Positions 36,969 to 50,863 are shown, counted from the first letter of the stretch. The stretch is 64,000 nucleotides of DNA from Synechococcus sp. UW140 (GCF_900474295.1 NZ_UCOB01000012.1:1-64000); one strand, 5' to 3'. Made by a program: numbers and translations. The notes: generated by a model not told the origin, from the sequence alone.

Positions 36969-37469
36969 TTAGTAACGCGATAGTGCTGCTTTTGTTTCTT
37001 TCTTGGTCTGTTTCTCTTTCTCAAAGGCCCGCTTGTCGTGCAGTTTGCGTCCTTTGCCGAGGCCGATGGTGAGCTTGATCCAGGACCCTTTCAAATGCAG
37101 GTTGAGTGGGATCAGGGTGAGGCCCTTTTGGTCCAGTTGAATGCGTAGTTTGTCGATCTCACGCCGATGGGCGAGAAGTCGGCGCACGCGCAGGGGGTCG
37201 TGGTTGAAATAGCTGCTTGCGTGGGTGTGCGGAGAGATGTGCACGTTGTGCAGTTGCATCTGGCCATTGCGGATCAGACAGAAGCCATCTCGCAGGTTGC
37301 TCTGTCCGGCCCGTACCGATTTCACTTCGGTGCCCAGTAGTTCGATCCCGGTTTCCAGAGTTTCAAGGATCTCGTACTGATGCCGTGCAAAGCGGTTGTC
37401 CGCCAGGATCCTTGGCTTGTCGTTGGCATCCTTCCCGCTGTTTCCCCTGCGGCCCGGGCCTTTTGCCAT
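36969..37469 (-). CDS. smpB: SsrA-binding protein SmpB
   Basis: 166 residues. Brings tmRNA to stalled ribosomes for trans-translation. Family motifs [31 protein letters not shown] are present in broken form here, with [25 protein letters not shown] later and a basic tail ([21 protein letters not shown]). Converges with the kinase gene, 43 bases away; an 8-bp inverted repeat (AGCACTAT 36939-36946 / ATAGTGCT 36980-36987) spans that gap. The ssrA gene is not in the window. Confidence 0.96.
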   Translation of the reverse strand: MAKGPGRRGNSGKDANDKPRILADNRFARHQYEILETLETGIELLGTEVKSVRAGQSNLRDGFCLIRNGQMQLHNVHISPHTHASSYFNHDPLRVRRLLAHRREIDKLRIQLDQKGLTLIPLNLHLKGSWIKLTIGLGKGRKLHDKRAFEKEKQTKKETKAALSRY

Positions 37470-37553
37470 AACGCTGCGCTGCTGCCGCTCCTAATCACGA
37501 GCCTAGAGGGATCCTGACTCCCATCCAACCTCTGGGCTCGGTACGCTCGTGCC

Positions 37554-38705
37554 ATGGCGATCGAGTCTTCAGCTGCCAGATCCAAGCGACCGCGACGGGA
37601 GTTGAAGGATCCGTCGCCGCTTCTGTCACCGGAACGCTCTGCCCAGGAGAGTGCTCCTGGCAGGGAAGACAGCCTGCGGCCCCGCCGCCTGAACGACTAC
37701 ATCGGCCAAGCGGAGCTCAAGCAGGTGCTTGGCATCGCTGTGCAGGCGGCGAGTGCCCGCGGCGATGCCCTCGACCATGTGCTGCTCTACGGCCCCCCTG
37801 GCCTGGGCAAGACCACCATGGCTCTTGTGCTGGCTGAAGAGCTTGGCGTCCCCTGTCGGATCACCAGCGCCCCGGCTTTGGAGCGACCTCGCGACATTGT
37901 GGGTCTGCTGGTCAATCTGCAACCAAGGGAGTTGCTGTTTATTGACGAGATCCACCGGCTCACCCGAGTGGCGGAGGAGCTGCTCTATCCGGCGATGGAG
38001 GATCGCCGCCTCGATCTCACGGTTGGAAAGGGCAGTACTGCCCGCACGCGAACCCTCGATTTGCCTCCCTTCACCCTTGTCGGGGCGACCACCAAGGCGG
38101 GTTCTCTCAGTTCCCCCTTGCGGGATCGCTTTGGGCTGTTGCAGCGGCTTGAGTTTTATGGGCAGGAGGATCTGGAGGCGATCGTTGACCGGGCTGCCGG
38201 GCTGCTTGGCCTGAGCTTGTCGGCCCATGGCTGCACCGAAATCGCCCGCCGCTGCCGGGGAACGCCGCGGATTGCGAACCGTCTGCTGCGACGTGTGCGC
38301 GACGTGGCCAGTGTGCGAGCAGCATCTGTCAACGGTGGCTCAACCCCGCTCGATGGCTCTGTGTTGATCGACGCCGATCTGGTGGACGAAGCCCTGAGCT
38401 TGCACCGGGTTGATGGTCGAGGCCTTGATGCTAGTGATCGTCGCCTGTTGGAGCTGTTGCTGCAGTCCCATGGCGGAGGTCCGGTGGGGCTCGATACCCT
38501 TGCGGCTGCTCTGGGGGAAGACGCCACCACCTTGGAAACGGTTGTGGAGCCCTATCTGCTCCAACTCGGATTTTTGCAGCGCACCCCTCGTGGCAGGGTC
38601 GTGACGATGGCCGGTCGGCGCCATCTCGGCTGGCCAGCGGTGGGGGAGCCCACTGTGAATGATCCCGCTGTGAAGGAGCCCGCTGTGGAGGATCCCGCTG
38701 CATGA
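37554..38705 (+). CDS. ruvB: Holliday junction branch migration ATPase RuvB
   Basis: 383 residues, longer than E. coli RuvB (336), because of an extended, charged N-terminus (about 40 residues) and a repetitive tail. Walker [12 protein letters not shown], Walker [11 protein letters not shown], sensor [11 protein letters not shown] and the Arg finger region LRDRFG are intact; the C-terminal winged helix ends LQRTPRGRV. The tail is built of pentapeptides (E/D)P(A/T)V(N/K/E) encoded by a 15-base tandem repeat. First gene of a five-gene chain joined by ATGA overlaps. Confidence 0.96.
   Translation: MAIESSAARSKRPRRELKDPSPLLSPERSAQESAPGREDSLRPRRLNDYIGQAELKQVLGIAVQAASARGDALDHVLLYGPPGLGKTTMALVLAEELGVPCRITSAPALERPRDIVGLLVNLQPRELLFIDEIHRLTRVAEELLYPAMEDRRLDLTVGKGSTARTRTLDLPPFTLVGATTKAGSLSSPLRDRFGLLQRLEFYGQEDLEAIVDRAAGLLGLSLSAHGCTEIARRCRGTPRIANRLLRRVRDVASVRAASVNGGSTPLDGSVLIDADLVDEALSLHRVDGRGLDASDRRLLELLLQSHGGGPVGLDTLAAALGEDATTLETVVEPYLLQLGFLQRTPRGRVVTMAGRRHLGWPAVGEPTVNDPAVKEPAVEDPAA
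38646..38705 (+). repeat. 15-base tandem repeat at the end of ruvB
   Basis: Four units: 38646-38660, 38661-38675, 38676-38690 and 38691-38705, with the core GA(G/T)CCCGCTGTG. The last unit diverges and contains the ATG of the next gene and the ruvB stop. The unit is a multiple of three, so gain or loss would keep the frame. Confidence 0.85.
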
Positions 38706-39496
38706 GCCGGCTTCCCTTCGTGCTGTTGGTGCTGATGGCTTGTTGGTTTTCCCCGATGGCCTTGCCAGTGGCCGCTTTATCGGCCACCTCAACAGATCAG
38801 GCCCTGTTCAATCAGGCGTTGGTTGCGAGTCGCAATGGGGACGCATCGCAGGCCTTGTCGCTTTGGGACCGCTTTCTCACAGACCATCCGGAGGATGCGG
38901 CGGCTCTGAGCAATCGCGGCAACGTCCGCCTTTTGCTGGGCGATGCCGAGGGTGCGATTGCGGACCAGACCCGGTCTATGCAGCTATCCCCCGAGGCGAT
39001 GGATCCCCATCTCAACCGCGGCACTGCAGAAGAAGCGCTTCGGCAGTGGGACGCCGCGGCAGCTGACTATCGCTGGATCCTTGCGCGAGATCCTGCTGAA
39101 GCATCCGCCCTCTACAACCTTGGCAATGTGCTCGGCTCCCAGGCGGTTTGGGACGATGCGGCCGAGCTGTACAGCCAAGCATCCTTGGCGAGACCAGGTT
39201 TTGCCATGGCCCGGTCCAGTGAGGCGCTGGCTCGGTACCAATTGGAGCAGTTCGATTCGGCTGAGCGGGAGTTGCGCAATCTGATCCGCCGTTACCCACT
39301 GTTTGCGGATGCTCGTGCCGGCCTCAGCGCTTTGCTCTGGCGACGCGGCCAGCGAGGTGAGGCTGAGAGCCACTGGGCAGCCGCGGCAGGTCTGGATCCC
39401 CGCTACCGCCAGGCGGACTGGCTGCTTGAGATTCGGCGCTGGCCGCCACAACCGACTGCTGATCTGATGGCCTTTCTCAGATTGGAGGTCCCATGA
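38702..39496 (+). CDS. Secreted or lumenal TPR-repeat protein
   Basis: 264 residues. An N-terminal signal-like hydrophobic stretch ([24 protein letters not shown]) then TPR units: [67 protein letters not shown] and [23 protein letters not shown] scaffold for protein-protein contacts outside the cytoplasm; partner unknown. Starts in the ruvB stop (ATGA) and ends in the start of the amidohydrolase gene. Confidence 0.85.
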   Translation: MSRLPFVLLVLMACWFSPMALPVAALSATSTDQALFNQALVASRNGDASQALSLWDRFLTDHPEDAAALSNRGNVRLLLGDAEGAIADQTRSMQLSPEAMDPHLNRGTAEEALRQWDAAAADYRWILARDPAEASALYNLGNVLGSQAVWDDAAELYSQASLARPGFAMARSSEALARYQLEQFDSAERELRNLIRRYPLFADARAGLSALLWRRGQRGEAESHWAAAAGLDPRYRQADWLLEIRRWPPQPTADLMAFLRLEVP

Positions 39497-40686
39497 GCGA
39501 ACTGGCCAGCACGGCCTGGAGCCAGGCCCTCGCCCAGCATCTTCCCGACTTGCTGGAGTTGCGTCGCCACTTGCATGCCCATCCTGAGCTCAGTGGTGAG
39601 GAGCATCAGACCGCTGCCCTTGTGGCAGGTGATCTGCGCGATCATGGCTGGAACGTGCGTGAAGGTGTGGGCCGCACCGGTGTTGTGGCGGAACTCGGAC
39701 CCTCCGATGGGCCAAGGATTGGCTTGCGGGTGGATATGGACGCGTTGCCAGTGGAGGAACGCACCGAACTCCCCTACGCCTCCCTCCGCCAGGGCGTGAT
39801 GCATGCCTGCGGCCATGACCTGCACACTTGCATCGGTCTTGGGGTGGCTCGCCTGCTTGCGGCTTGTCAGGAGGATCAGCCCCTTCCTCGCGGGGTGCGT
39901 CTTTTGTTTCAGCCAGCGGAAGAGCTAGCCGAGGGTGCTCGATGGATGCGTGATGACGGGGCCCTTGAGGGGCTTTCAGCCCTCTATGGCGTGCATGTGT
40001 TCCCCACCCTTGCCGTTGGTTCGATTGGTGTTCGCAGTGGGAGTCTCACCGCCGCCGCCGGTGAGCTGGAGATCACGGTGTTGGGCGAGGGTGGTCATGG
40101 TGCCAGGCCTCACCAGTCCGTGGATGCGATTTGGATTGCCTCGCGGGTGGTGACTGGCTTGCAGGAGGCCATCAGCCGTCGTCTTGATGCCTTGCATCCT
40201 GTGGTGGTCAGCTTTGGCAAGATCGAGGGCGGTAAAGCCTTCAACGTGATTGCCGATCGGGTCCGATTGCTCGGTACCGTGCGTTGTCTCGATGTTGATC
40301 TCCATAACCGCCTGCCCGCTTGGATTCAAGAGACGGTGCAGGCGATCTGTTCCAGTTTCGGCGCCTCAGCCGAGGTCACCTATCGCTGCATTGCTCCGCC
40401 AGTGCACAACGATCCCGGCCTCACCGATTTGCTGGAACGTTGTGCCATTGATCAGCTTGGTCGGGCCCAGGTGATGCGTCTGGATCAACCATCCCTTGGT
40501 GCGGAGGATTTTGCGGAACTGTTGAAAGATCTTCCCGGCAGCATGTTCCGGCTTGGAGTGGCGGGTCCTGATGGCTGCGCCCCGCTGCATCACGGCCGCT
40601 TCCGCCCAGAGGAGGGCAGTTTGGAAGTTGGTATTCGTGTGCTCACTGCCACGCTGTTGGCCTGGATGACGGACCTGAACCCATGA
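39493..40686 (+). CDS. M20 family amidohydrolase (N-acyl-amino acid / IAA-amino acid hydrolase type)
   Basis: 397 residues, a di-metal peptidase-like enzyme that removes acyl groups from amino acids. Motifs: LHAHPELSGEEHQT, RVDMDALPVEERT, MHACGHDLHTCIGLG (metal ligands including Cys and His), LFQPAEELAEGARWM (catalytic Glu-Glu), and LGAEDFAELLKDLPGSMFRLG near the end. No signal peptide. Substrate not determinable by eye. Linked by ATGA overlaps on both sides. Confidence 0.92.
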   Translation: MSELASTAWSQALAQHLPDLLELRRHLHAHPELSGEEHQTAALVAGDLRDHGWNVREGVGRTGVVAELGPSDGPRIGLRVDMDALPVEERTELPYASLRQGVMHACGHDLHTCIGLGVARLLAACQEDQPLPRGVRLLFQPAEELAEGARWMRDDGALEGLSALYGVHVFPTLAVGSIGVRSGSLTAAAGELEITVLGEGGHGARPHQSVDAIWIASRVVTGLQEAISRRLDALHPVVVSFGKIEGGKAFNVIADRVRLLGTVRCLDVDLHNRLPAWIQETVQAICSSFGASAEVTYRCIAPPVHNDPGLTDLLERCAIDQLGRAQVMRLDQPSLGAEDFAELLKDLPGSMFRLGVAGPDGCAPLHHGRFRPEEGSLEVGIRVLTATLLAWMTDLNP

Positions 40687-40931
40687 CCCTTCGTCAGGCC
40701 AATCCCGCACATATCTGGCTATCTCTGGCAGCCCCGTTGTTGGTGTTGCTTGGCATCGTGGCTCTGATCCAGCGTCAAGGTACCGACCGTCTGCAGGCGC
40801 TTCCTGCCATCCTGGTGGGTATCGGTCTTGTCATCAGCGCAGTGGTCGGACGGCGTCGCCGGCGCTATCGCCTGTTGATGGCCCTGCGCAGCACGCGAAC
40901 CGATCGCCTTGATTCAGACGATGCGCAATGA
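40683..40931 (+). CDS. Small membrane protein (82 aa), picocyanobacterial type
   Basis: Two hydrophobic segments (about 10-27 and 38-55) followed by a very basic stretch GRRRRRYRLL, suggesting a hairpin with cytoplasmic tail. May belong to a small cyanobacterial domain of unknown function (DUF3188-like; uncertain). No function can be given. Translationally coupled to both neighbours. Confidence 0.72.
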   Translation: MTLRQANPAHIWLSLAAPLLVLLGIVALIQRQGTDRLQALPAILVGIGLVISAVVGRRRRRYRLLMALRSTRTDRLDSDDAQ

Positions 40932-41554
40932 CCTCCACACCGGATGAGCCCCAGCCTCTCCCCGATCCGCAGGCTCTGCGCCAAGCGATCGCTTCTGGGG
41001 ATCCGATGCGAGCGCTGCCTGCGCTGGCTCGATTGAGGGCGATGCCTGATGAAGCAACGGAGTCGGTGGTGGTTCCCCTGTTGGTGTTGGGTTCGGAGCA
41101 AGCGGCGTTTGTGGTGCGATCGCTGAGTTGCAGCGGGCTTGGTCTTCGACGCAGTGAGCAGGGCTGGCAGGTGCTCTCTCGCCTGGTTCGAGATGACGAG
41201 GATGCCAACGTGCGCGCAGAGGCTGCGAATTCACTGGTCAGTTATGGCGTCGAACGGTCCTGGCCACTGCTGCGCGACAGGTTTGTCGCCGATGATGCCT
41301 GGTTGGTGCGTTGCAGCATCCTGTCGGCCTTTGCTGAGCAGCCGCAGATTGATCCCGCCTGGTTGCTGGAGCTGGCTCAGCTTGCGATTGAGGATGCCGA
41401 CGGCACTGTTCGCGTCGGCGGCGCCGAAATCCTTGGCCGGCTTGTCCATGACGGAGTTGCCCAGGCGTCCACGGCCCGTCCGTGGCTTCAGTCGCTCCAG
41501 CAGGACGGCGATCATCGCGTGGTGGCTGCTGCGCTGAATGGGCTGCAGCCCTGA
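40928..41554 (+). CDS. HEAT-repeat protein (phycobilisome lyase-like fold)
   Basis: 208 residues of alpha-alpha repeats: AIASGDPMRALPALARLRAM, VVPLLVLGSEQAAFVVRSLSC, DEDANVRAEAANSLVSYG, DAWLVRCSILSAF and DGTVRVGGAEILGRLV. This is the repeat type shared by NblB and CpcE-type proteins, but the lyase-specific features are not obvious, so a phycobilisome role is only suggested. Last gene of the ruvB chain; the TPP riboswitch follows 33 bases later. Confidence 0.82.
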   Translation: MTSTPDEPQPLPDPQALRQAIASGDPMRALPALARLRAMPDEATESVVVPLLVLGSEQAAFVVRSLSCSGLGLRRSEQGWQVLSRLVRDDEDANVRAEAANSLVSYGVERSWPLLRDRFVADDAWLVRCSILSAFAEQPQIDPAWLLELAQLAIEDADGTVRVGGAEILGRLVHDGVAQASTARPWLQSLQQDGDHRVVAAALNGLQP

Positions 41555-41587
41555 ATCGAATGTCCTTGCTAGCTTTCGAGTAACACT

Positions 41588-43125
<1,538 letters not shown>

Positions 43126-43176
43126 CCGGACTGGTGCCTTAGGACGGACGACTGCTTTGCGCTGATGGTCTTTCTG

Positions 43177-43202
43177 CCCCGGTGGTGACACCGGGGTTTT
43201 TT
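43177..43202 (+). terminator. Intrinsic terminator of thiC
   Basis: CCCCGGTG (43177-43184) pairs with CACCGGGG (43189-43196) around a four-base loop GTGA, followed by six T. Fifty-one bases after the thiC stop. Confidence 0.9.
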
Positions 43203-43292
43203 GTGTTGTGGACTGCTTCTTTTGGGTGTGCTGGCTGACCAGTTCAGCCTTGCTGCGCATGCGATGCGTCGTGCTCCAGGGGCAATGCCATG

Positions 43293-43315
43293 AAAAAGCC
43301 CCCCGTTCGGAGGGC
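43293..43315 (-). terminator. Intrinsic terminator of tkt
   Basis: Read on the minus strand: GCCCTCC, loop GAAC, GGGGGGC (one G-T pair), then TTTTT. It lies about 50 bases after the tkt stop and faces the thiC terminator across about 90 bases. Confidence 0.85.
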
Positions 43316-43366
43316 TCGGATGCTTGGTTGAATGGACCCGAAGGTCATTCCTTTCTCAGTCGAGGA

Positions 43367-45376
43367 TCAGCCCAGCAGAGCTTTCGACTTGGTCACCACG
43401 TTGTCCACGGTGAAACCGAATTCCTTCATGCAGGTTCCGCCGGGTGCCGAAGCACCGAAGCGGTGCATGGTGACGCTGTCGCCATCGAGACCGATGAAGC
43501 GATGCCAGCCGAAGGTTTCGGCGGCTTCCACCACGATCCGTTTGCGCACGGCAGAGGGAAGCACCTGCTCCTTATAGGCGTCGCTCTGTTCGTCGAACAG
43601 TTCCACACAGGGCATGGAAACCACGCGTACTTTGCGGCCCTCGCTGCTGAGCTGTTTGGCGGCCTGAACGCAGAGGTCCAGTTCGGAGCCTGTGCCGATC
43701 AGGATCAGCTCGGGGGTGCCGTCACAGTCCTCGAGGATGTAGCCACCGAAGGCCACTTTGTCGATCGAGGAGTTGGCCTGGTTGGCCATGTTCTGGCGGC
43801 TGAGGCACAGGGCGCTGGGGCGTTTGCGGTTTTCGATCGCCAGCTTGTAGGCACCGCTGGTCTCGTTGCCGTCGCCTGGACGGAACACCAGCATGTTCGG
43901 AATCGCTCGCAGCGAGGGGATGGTCTCAATCGGTTGGTGGGTAGGACCGTCTTCGCCCACACCGATGGAATCGTGGGTGAGCACGTAGATCACACCCAGC
44001 TCACTCAGGGCTGACAGGCGCATGGAGCCGCGCATGTAGTCGGCAAACACCAGGAATGTGCCGCCGTAGGGGATCAGGCCACTGTTGTGGTACGCAATGC
44101 CGTTCAGGATCGCGGCCATGGCGTGCTCGCGCACACCGAAGTGGAGGTAGCGCTTCTCGGGGCTCTCGGGTTGGAAGGAGCCGGTTTCGCCCTTGATGTC
44201 GGTGTAGTTGGAGTGGGTGAGGTCGGCCGAGCCACCAATCAGCTCAGGCAGGTTGGGGCCGAGGGCACCAAGGCAGATCTGAGAGTGCTTGCGGGTTGCC
44301 AGTCCACCGTCCTCAGGGGTGTAGGTGGGCAGATCCTTATCCCAACCCTCGGGGAGTTCGCCCCGGAGCATCCGCTCGAAGACAGCGGCCTCAGCTGGAT
44401 ATTGGCTGCGGTAGGTGGCCAGGGTTTGGTTCCATTCGGCTTCGAGGCTGGCGCCGCGCTCGATGGCCTGGCGGAACTGGTCATAGGCCTCTTGGGGGAC
44501 TTCAAAGGCGCCGTAGTCCCAGTTCAGCTGCTGACGGGTGAGGGCTGTTTCGTCTTCTCCCAGAGGGGCACCGTGCACACCCGCGGTGTCGCTTTTGTTG
44601 GGTGAGCCGTAGCCAATGGTGGTGGTGACCTTGATGATCGAAGGCTTGTCGGTGACCGCCTTAGCGGCTTCGATCGCCTTGGTGATGGCATCCACATCGG
44701 TATTGCCTTCGGCCACATGCTGCACATGCCAGCCGTAGGCCTCGTAGCGCTTGAGAACGTCTTCGGTGAAGGACACGTCGGTGCGTCCGTCGATCGTGAT
44801 GCTGTTGTCGTCGTAAAGAGCGATCAGCTTGCCCAGTTTCAAATGTCCGGCCAAGGACGCGGCTTCCGATGCGACGCCTTCCTGGTTGCAGCCGTCACCC
44901 ATCACCACATAGGTGTAATGGTCGACAAGGGTTGAACCGGGTTTGTTGAATTTGGCAGCGAGATGGGTTTCGGCGATCGCCAGGCCCACAGCGTTGGAGA
45001 TGCCCGCACCAAGAGGCCCGGTGGTGACTTCTACACCCGGGGTTTCGAAGGTTTCCGGGTGTCCTGGGGTCTTGGATCCCCACTGGCGGAAGTTTTTGAT
45101 GTCTTCAATCGACACCGAGTCGTAGCCGGTGAGGTGCAGCAGCGCATAGAGCAACATGCAGCCGTGACCCGCGGAGAGCACGAAGCGGTCGCGGTTGAAC
45201 CATTTGGGGTTCTTGGGGTTGTGCTTCAGGAACTTGTCCCACAGCGCATAGCCCATCGGAGCGCAGCCCATGGGAAGGCCGGGGTGACCGCTCTTGGATT
45301 TGTTGATGGCGTCAACGGCCAGCATGCGGATGCTGTTGACGCAGAGCGTGTCGATAGAAGCGGGCGCGGCGACCAT
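43367..45376 (-). CDS. tkt: Transketolase
   Basis: 669 residues, thiamine-diphosphate enzyme that moves two-carbon units in the Calvin cycle and pentose phosphate pathway. TPP motif region [20 protein letters not shown], early [18 protein letters not shown], and [25 protein letters not shown] of the pyrimidine domain are present. Very conserved codon use suggests high expression. Lies 86 bases after fabF on the same strand; a neighbour, thiC, makes the precursor of its cofactor. Confidence 0.97.
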   Translation of the reverse strand: MVAAPASIDTLCVNSIRMLAVDAINKSKSGHPGLPMGCAPMGYALWDKFLKHNPKNPKWFNRDRFVLSAGHGCMLLYALLHLTGYDSVSIEDIKNFRQWGSKTPGHPETFETPGVEVTTGPLGAGISNAVGLAIAETHLAAKFNKPGSTLVDHYTYVVMGDGCNQEGVASEAASLAGHLKLGKLIALYDDNSITIDGRTDVSFTEDVLKRYEAYGWHVQHVAEGNTDVDAITKAIEAAKAVTDKPSIIKVTTTIGYGSPNKSDTAGVHGAPLGEDETALTRQQLNWDYGAFEVPQEAYDQFRQAIERGASLEAEWNQTLATYRSQYPAEAAVFERMLRGELPEGWDKDLPTYTPEDGGLATRKHSQICLGALGPNLPELIGGSADLTHSNYTDIKGETGSFQPESPEKRYLHFGVREHAMAAILNGIAYHNSGLIPYGGTFLVFADYMRGSMRLSALSELGVIYVLTHDSIGVGEDGPTHQPIETIPSLRAIPNMLVFRPGDGNETSGAYKLAIENRKRPSALCLSRQNMANQANSSIDKVAFGGYILEDCDGTPELILIGTGSELDLCVQAAKQLSSEGRKVRVVSMPCVELFDEQSDAYKEQVLPSAVRKRIVVEAAETFGWHRFIGLDGDSVTMHRFGASAPGGTCMKEFGFTVDNVVTKSKALLG

Positions 45377-45462
45377 GGCGTACGAGTGGAGAAGCGGTAA
45401 AGAATGCCGTCAGTCTGAAACAACGGGTCGGTGGCTCGAAAGTGTGCCACCTATCGGCTGGT

Positions 45463-46710
45463 TCAGCGCATGCGACGGAAGGCAAGGCAGACGTTGTGGC
45501 CGCCGAAGCCGAAGGAGTTGGAGAGCACGGTTCCCAGTGTGTGCTCACGGGCCGTGTTGGGCACGACATCCAGATCACAGTCGGGATCGGGATTGGCGTA
45601 GTTGATGGTGGGAGGCACCACGCCGTTGCGGATTGCCAGCACGCTGGCCACCGCTTCGATGCCGCCCGATCCTCCTAGGAGGTGGCCTGTCATCGACTTA
45701 GTGGAGCTCACTGGAATTGCGAGAGCACGAGAGCCAAGGGCGCTCTTGATCGCAGCGGTCTCGTTGCTGTCGTTGGCTGGGGTGCTGGTGCCGTGGGCAT
45801 TGATGTAATCCACGGATTCCGCACTGATCTCTCCGTCCTCAAGGGCGAGGCGGATTGCTGCTGCACCACCAACGCCACCGGGGGTGGGCGCGGTGATGTG
45901 ATGGGCATCGCATGTGGTGCCATAACCCACCACTTCGGCCAGTACCGTGGCGCCTCGAGCCTCCGCGTGGGCCAGGGTCTCAAGGACAAGCACGCCGGCT
46001 CCCTCGCCAATCACGAAGCCGTCGCGTTCTTTGTCGAAGGGTCGGCTTGCTGTGGCTGGGTCATCGTTGCGGAAGGACAATGCCTTGGCGCTGGCGAAAC
46101 CGGCCACTCCCAGTGGGGTGATGGCGGATTCAGCACCACCGCAGATCATGGCGTCGGCCTTACCCAGCTGGAGCAGCCGGAAGGCATCGCCAACTGAGTT
46201 GGAGCCAGCTGCACAGGCGGTAGCTACAGCCGAACTGGGACCTTTGGCGCCAAGGGCGATCGCCGCCAGGCCAGTGGCCATGTTCGGAATCATCATCGGC
46301 ACTGTGAACGGACTGACCCGTCCAGGGCCCTTGCCGTCAAGCACATGGGCCTGGGTCTCCATCGTGAGTAGGCCACCCACGCCCGATCCGATGCTGACAC
46401 CGATTCGATCAGCATTGGCCTCGGTGATCTCGAGGCCGGCATCGGCAACAGCTTGTTTGGCTGCCACCACACCGAACTTGCAGAATCGATCCCAGCGCTT
46501 CGCTTCCTTGGCTTCAAGGAATCCAGTGGGGTCGAAGTCCTTGACCTCTGCAGCGAACCGACAGGCATGAGCTGAGGCATCGAACAGGGTGATGCCTGCG
46601 ACGCCATTGCAGCCCGAAGAGAGACCGTTCCAATAGTCGGAAACGGTATTGCCAATCGGTGTCACCGCGCCGAGGCCGGTGACCACAACGCGTTGAAGAC
46701 CCTTCACCAT
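45463..46710 (-). CDS. fabF: 3-oxoacyl-[ACP] synthase II
   Basis: 415 residues, the condensing enzyme of fatty acid elongation. RVVVTGLGAVTPIG at the start, the active-site Cys in ATACAAGSNSVGDAF, and the two catalytic His in NAHGTSTPANDSNE and STKSMTGHLLGGSG. Eight bases downstream of acpP, which supplies its substrate carrier. Confidence 0.97.
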   Translation of the reverse strand: MVKGLQRVVVTGLGAVTPIGNTVSDYWNGLSSGCNGVAGITLFDASAHACRFAAEVKDFDPTGFLEAKEAKRWDRFCKFGVVAAKQAVADAGLEITEANADRIGVSIGSGVGGLLTMETQAHVLDGKGPGRVSPFTVPMMIPNMATGLAAIALGAKGPSSAVATACAAGSNSVGDAFRLLQLGKADAMICGGAESAITPLGVAGFASAKALSFRNDDPATASRPFDKERDGFVIGEGAGVLVLETLAHAEARGATVLAEVVGYGTTCDAHHITAPTPGGVGGAAAIRLALEDGEISAESVDYINAHGTSTPANDSNETAAIKSALGSRALAIPVSSTKSMTGHLLGGSGGIEAVASVLAIRNGVVPPTINYANPDPDCDLDVVPNTAREHTLGTVLSNSFGFGGHNVCLAFRRMR

Positions 46711-46718
46711 GCCGATCC

Positions 46719-46961
46719 TCAGGCCTGCTTGTCTTCGATGTACTTGACGGCGTCACCGACGGTGGTGATGCCCTCAGCTGCTTCATCGGGGATTTCGATG
46801 TCGAAGGCCTCTTCCAGGGCCATCACCAGTTCAACGGTGTCGAGGGAGTCGGCGCCCAGATCGTTCTGGAAATTCGACTCCGGCTTGACCTCGCCGGCAT
46901 CGACGCTGAGCTGCTCCGCCACGATCGAACGGACTTTTTCGAGGATCGCTTCCTGGGACAT
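46719..46961 (-). CDS. acpP: Acyl carrier protein
   Basis: 80 residues from the ATG at 46961; the frame is open to 46985 but the extra eight residues are not ACP-like. Acidic four-helix protein with the phosphopantetheine attachment Ser39 in [10 protein letters not shown]. Start of the leftward acpP-fabF-tkt run, divergent from psaC across 174 bases, which must hold both promoters. Confidence 0.97.
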   Translation of the reverse strand: MSQEAILEKVRSIVAEQLSVDAGEVKPESNFQNDLGADSLDTVELVMALEEAFDIEIPDEAAEGITTVGDAVKYIEDKQA

Positions 46962-47057
46962 AGCCGTGAAGACGGGACGACGCATCTTACGGGCTGGCCT
47001 TAGTGCCCCCTACTTTTGGCCCCCTCTTCAAGCCCCCACTGTCGTTAACAACGGTGA

Positions 47058-47381
<324 letters not shown>

Positions 47382-47405
47382 TCACCTCTTAAAAGCAATA
47401 AGCTC

Positions 47406-47432
47406 AGCCCGGCTTCAGCCGGGCTTTTTTTT
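47406..47432 (+). terminator. Intrinsic terminator of psaC, flush with glmS
   Basis: AGCCCGGC (47406-47413), loop TTCA, GCCGGGCT (47418-47425), then a run of eight T to 47432. The glmS ATG is at 47435, so the T-run occupies the place of its ribosome binding site. Confidence 0.92.
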
Positions 47433-47434
47433 GT

Positions 47435-49321
<1,887 letters not shown>

Positions 49322-49333
49322 TCCAAAGCGGGT

Positions 49334-50836
49334 TCAGGCGGCCTTCTCGCTTGGATCACGCTGTTGATCACTGCGCCCGTACACGTCGTCGAAGCGCACG
49401 ATGTCGTCTTCGCCGAGGTATTCGCCGCTCTGCACCTCGATCATCTCCACAGGAATGCGTCCGGGGTTGCTGAGGCGATGGTGGCAGCCCATCGGGATAT
49501 AGGTGCTCTGGTTTTCGCCTACAAGTTGCTCATCGCCGTCGCGCTCCACCAAAGCGGTACCGCGTACCACAACCCAGTGCTCCGCCCGATGATGGTGCAT
49601 TTGCAGTGACAGGCTCTCGCCTGGCTTGACGGAGATGCGTTTGACTTGCCAGCGGCTGCCCTCCATCACGCCGGTGTAATGGCCCCAGGGGCGGTAGATC
49701 TTGCGGTGGGCCTTGCCCTCGGGGCTGCCGTCAGCCTCCAGTTGGCTGACGACCTTCTTGACGTTCTGGGCCTGATCACGGTCGGCGATCAGCACGGCGT
49801 CATCGGTTTCGACCACCACCAGGTTCTCGACCCCTAGGCCCACTACCAGGCGGTGTTCGCTGCGCAGGTAGCAGTTGCGGCTGTTTTCACTGATGACGCG
49901 GCCGCGAAGCACGTTGCCATCAGCGTCCTTCTCGGAGGTGTCCCAGAGGGCACTCCAACTCCCCACATCACTCCATCCAGCATCGAGGGGGAGCACGCTG
50001 CCCATTTGGGTCTGCTCCATCACTGCCACATCGATGGCCACTTCGGGGCAACGGGCGAAGGCATGGTGGTCGAGGCGACGGAAGTCAAGGTCGGGGTGAT
50101 CTTGTTCCAGTGCTGCCCTGCAGCAGCTCACCACCTCGGGGGCGAGTCGCTCCAGTTCCGCCAGCATGGCGCTGGCCCGGAATAGGAACATGCCGCTGTT
50201 CCAGGTGAAGCGGCCAGTGGTGAGAAACTGCTCAGCGGTGGCTAGATCTGGCTTTTCTACGAAGCGTGCGATCGGAGCTGGGCTCAGTGTTCCTGCCTGA
50301 AGGGGTTCAGTGGCTTCGATATAGCCGTAGCCGGTTTCAGGTGCCGTGGGCACGATCCCAAAGGTCACCAATCGGCCGGCCTCCGCTGCGCTTCGACCGG
50401 CTTGAACTGTGGCGCGAAAGCGCTCGCCATCACGGATGACGTGGTCGGCAGCGAGCACCAGCAGCAGTGGGTCCTCTCCCTTCACCGTCGCCTGCAGGGC
50501 GGCGATGGCGACGGCGGGTGCTGTGTTGCGACCCATCGGTTCCAGCAGGATCGCGCCAGGTTTGACACCGATTTGGCGCATCTGCTCGGCCACAATGAAG
50601 CGGTGGTCTTCATTGCAGATCAGCAGGGGATCCTGTAGAGCATCTAGCCCCTCCAGGCGTTGCTGGGTCTGTTGCAGCAGGGTCTCCTCACCGCTGCCCC
50701 CCAGCGGCCAGTATTGCTTTGGGTAGCTGGCGCGTGAGAGAGGCCAGAGACGGGTTCCTGTGCCTCCACAGAGAATCACAGGGATTAAGGGGGTGCTCAC
50801 CGAAGCTGGACGCGTGATGGCTCGATCCTGCCCCAC
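49334..50836 (-). CDS. Mannose-1-phosphate guanylyltransferase / mannose-6-phosphate isomerase
   Basis: Up to 500 residues; GTG at 50800 (488 residues, starting STPLIPVILCGG) is an equally good start. Nucleotidyltransferase signature GGTGTRLWPLSRASYPKQ at the N-terminus, FVEKPDLATAEQFL in the middle, and a C-terminal cupin of the type II isomerase (WQVKRISVKPGESLSLQMHHHRAEHW). Makes GDP-mannose for surface polysaccharides (ManC/CpsB/AlgA type). Downstream of rimM by about 27-63 bases; converges with glmS. Confidence 0.93.
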   Translation of the reverse strand: MGQDRAITRPASVSTPLIPVILCGGTGTRLWPLSRASYPKQYWPLGGSGEETLLQQTQQRLEGLDALQDPLLICNEDHRFIVAEQMRQIGVKPGAILLEPMGRNTAPAVAIAALQATVKGEDPLLLVLAADHVIRDGERFRATVQAGRSAAEAGRLVTFGIVPTAPETGYGYIEATEPLQAGTLSPAPIARFVEKPDLATAEQFLTTGRFTWNSGMFLFRASAMLAELERLAPEVVSCCRAALEQDHPDLDFRRLDHHAFARCPEVAIDVAVMEQTQMGSVLPLDAGWSDVGSWSALWDTSEKDADGNVLRGRVISENSRNCYLRSEHRLVVGLGVENLVVVETDDAVLIADRDQAQNVKKVVSQLEADGSPEGKAHRKIYRPWGHYTGVMEGSRWQVKRISVKPGESLSLQMHHHRAEHWVVVRGTALVERDGDEQLVGENQSTYIPMGCHHRLSNPGRIPVEMIEVQSGEYLGEDDIVRFDDVYGRSDQQRDPSEKAA

Positions 50837-50863
50837 GTCCCTGGCGCTGTCAGCCCTTGAAGG

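Noticed and set aside
36939-36987. Inverted repeat near the smpB end as a terminator
   Set aside because: The 8-base arms are 33 bases apart and lack a T-run; one arm lies inside smpB.
43208-44014. Long open frame antisense to tkt
   Set aside because: Covered by the strongly conserved transketolase frame; the start lies in the terminator region and no domain is visible.
47382-47434. glmS ribozyme upstream of glmS
   Set aside because: Only the psaC terminator fits between psaC and glmS; there is no room for the ribozyme and it is not known to me in this group.
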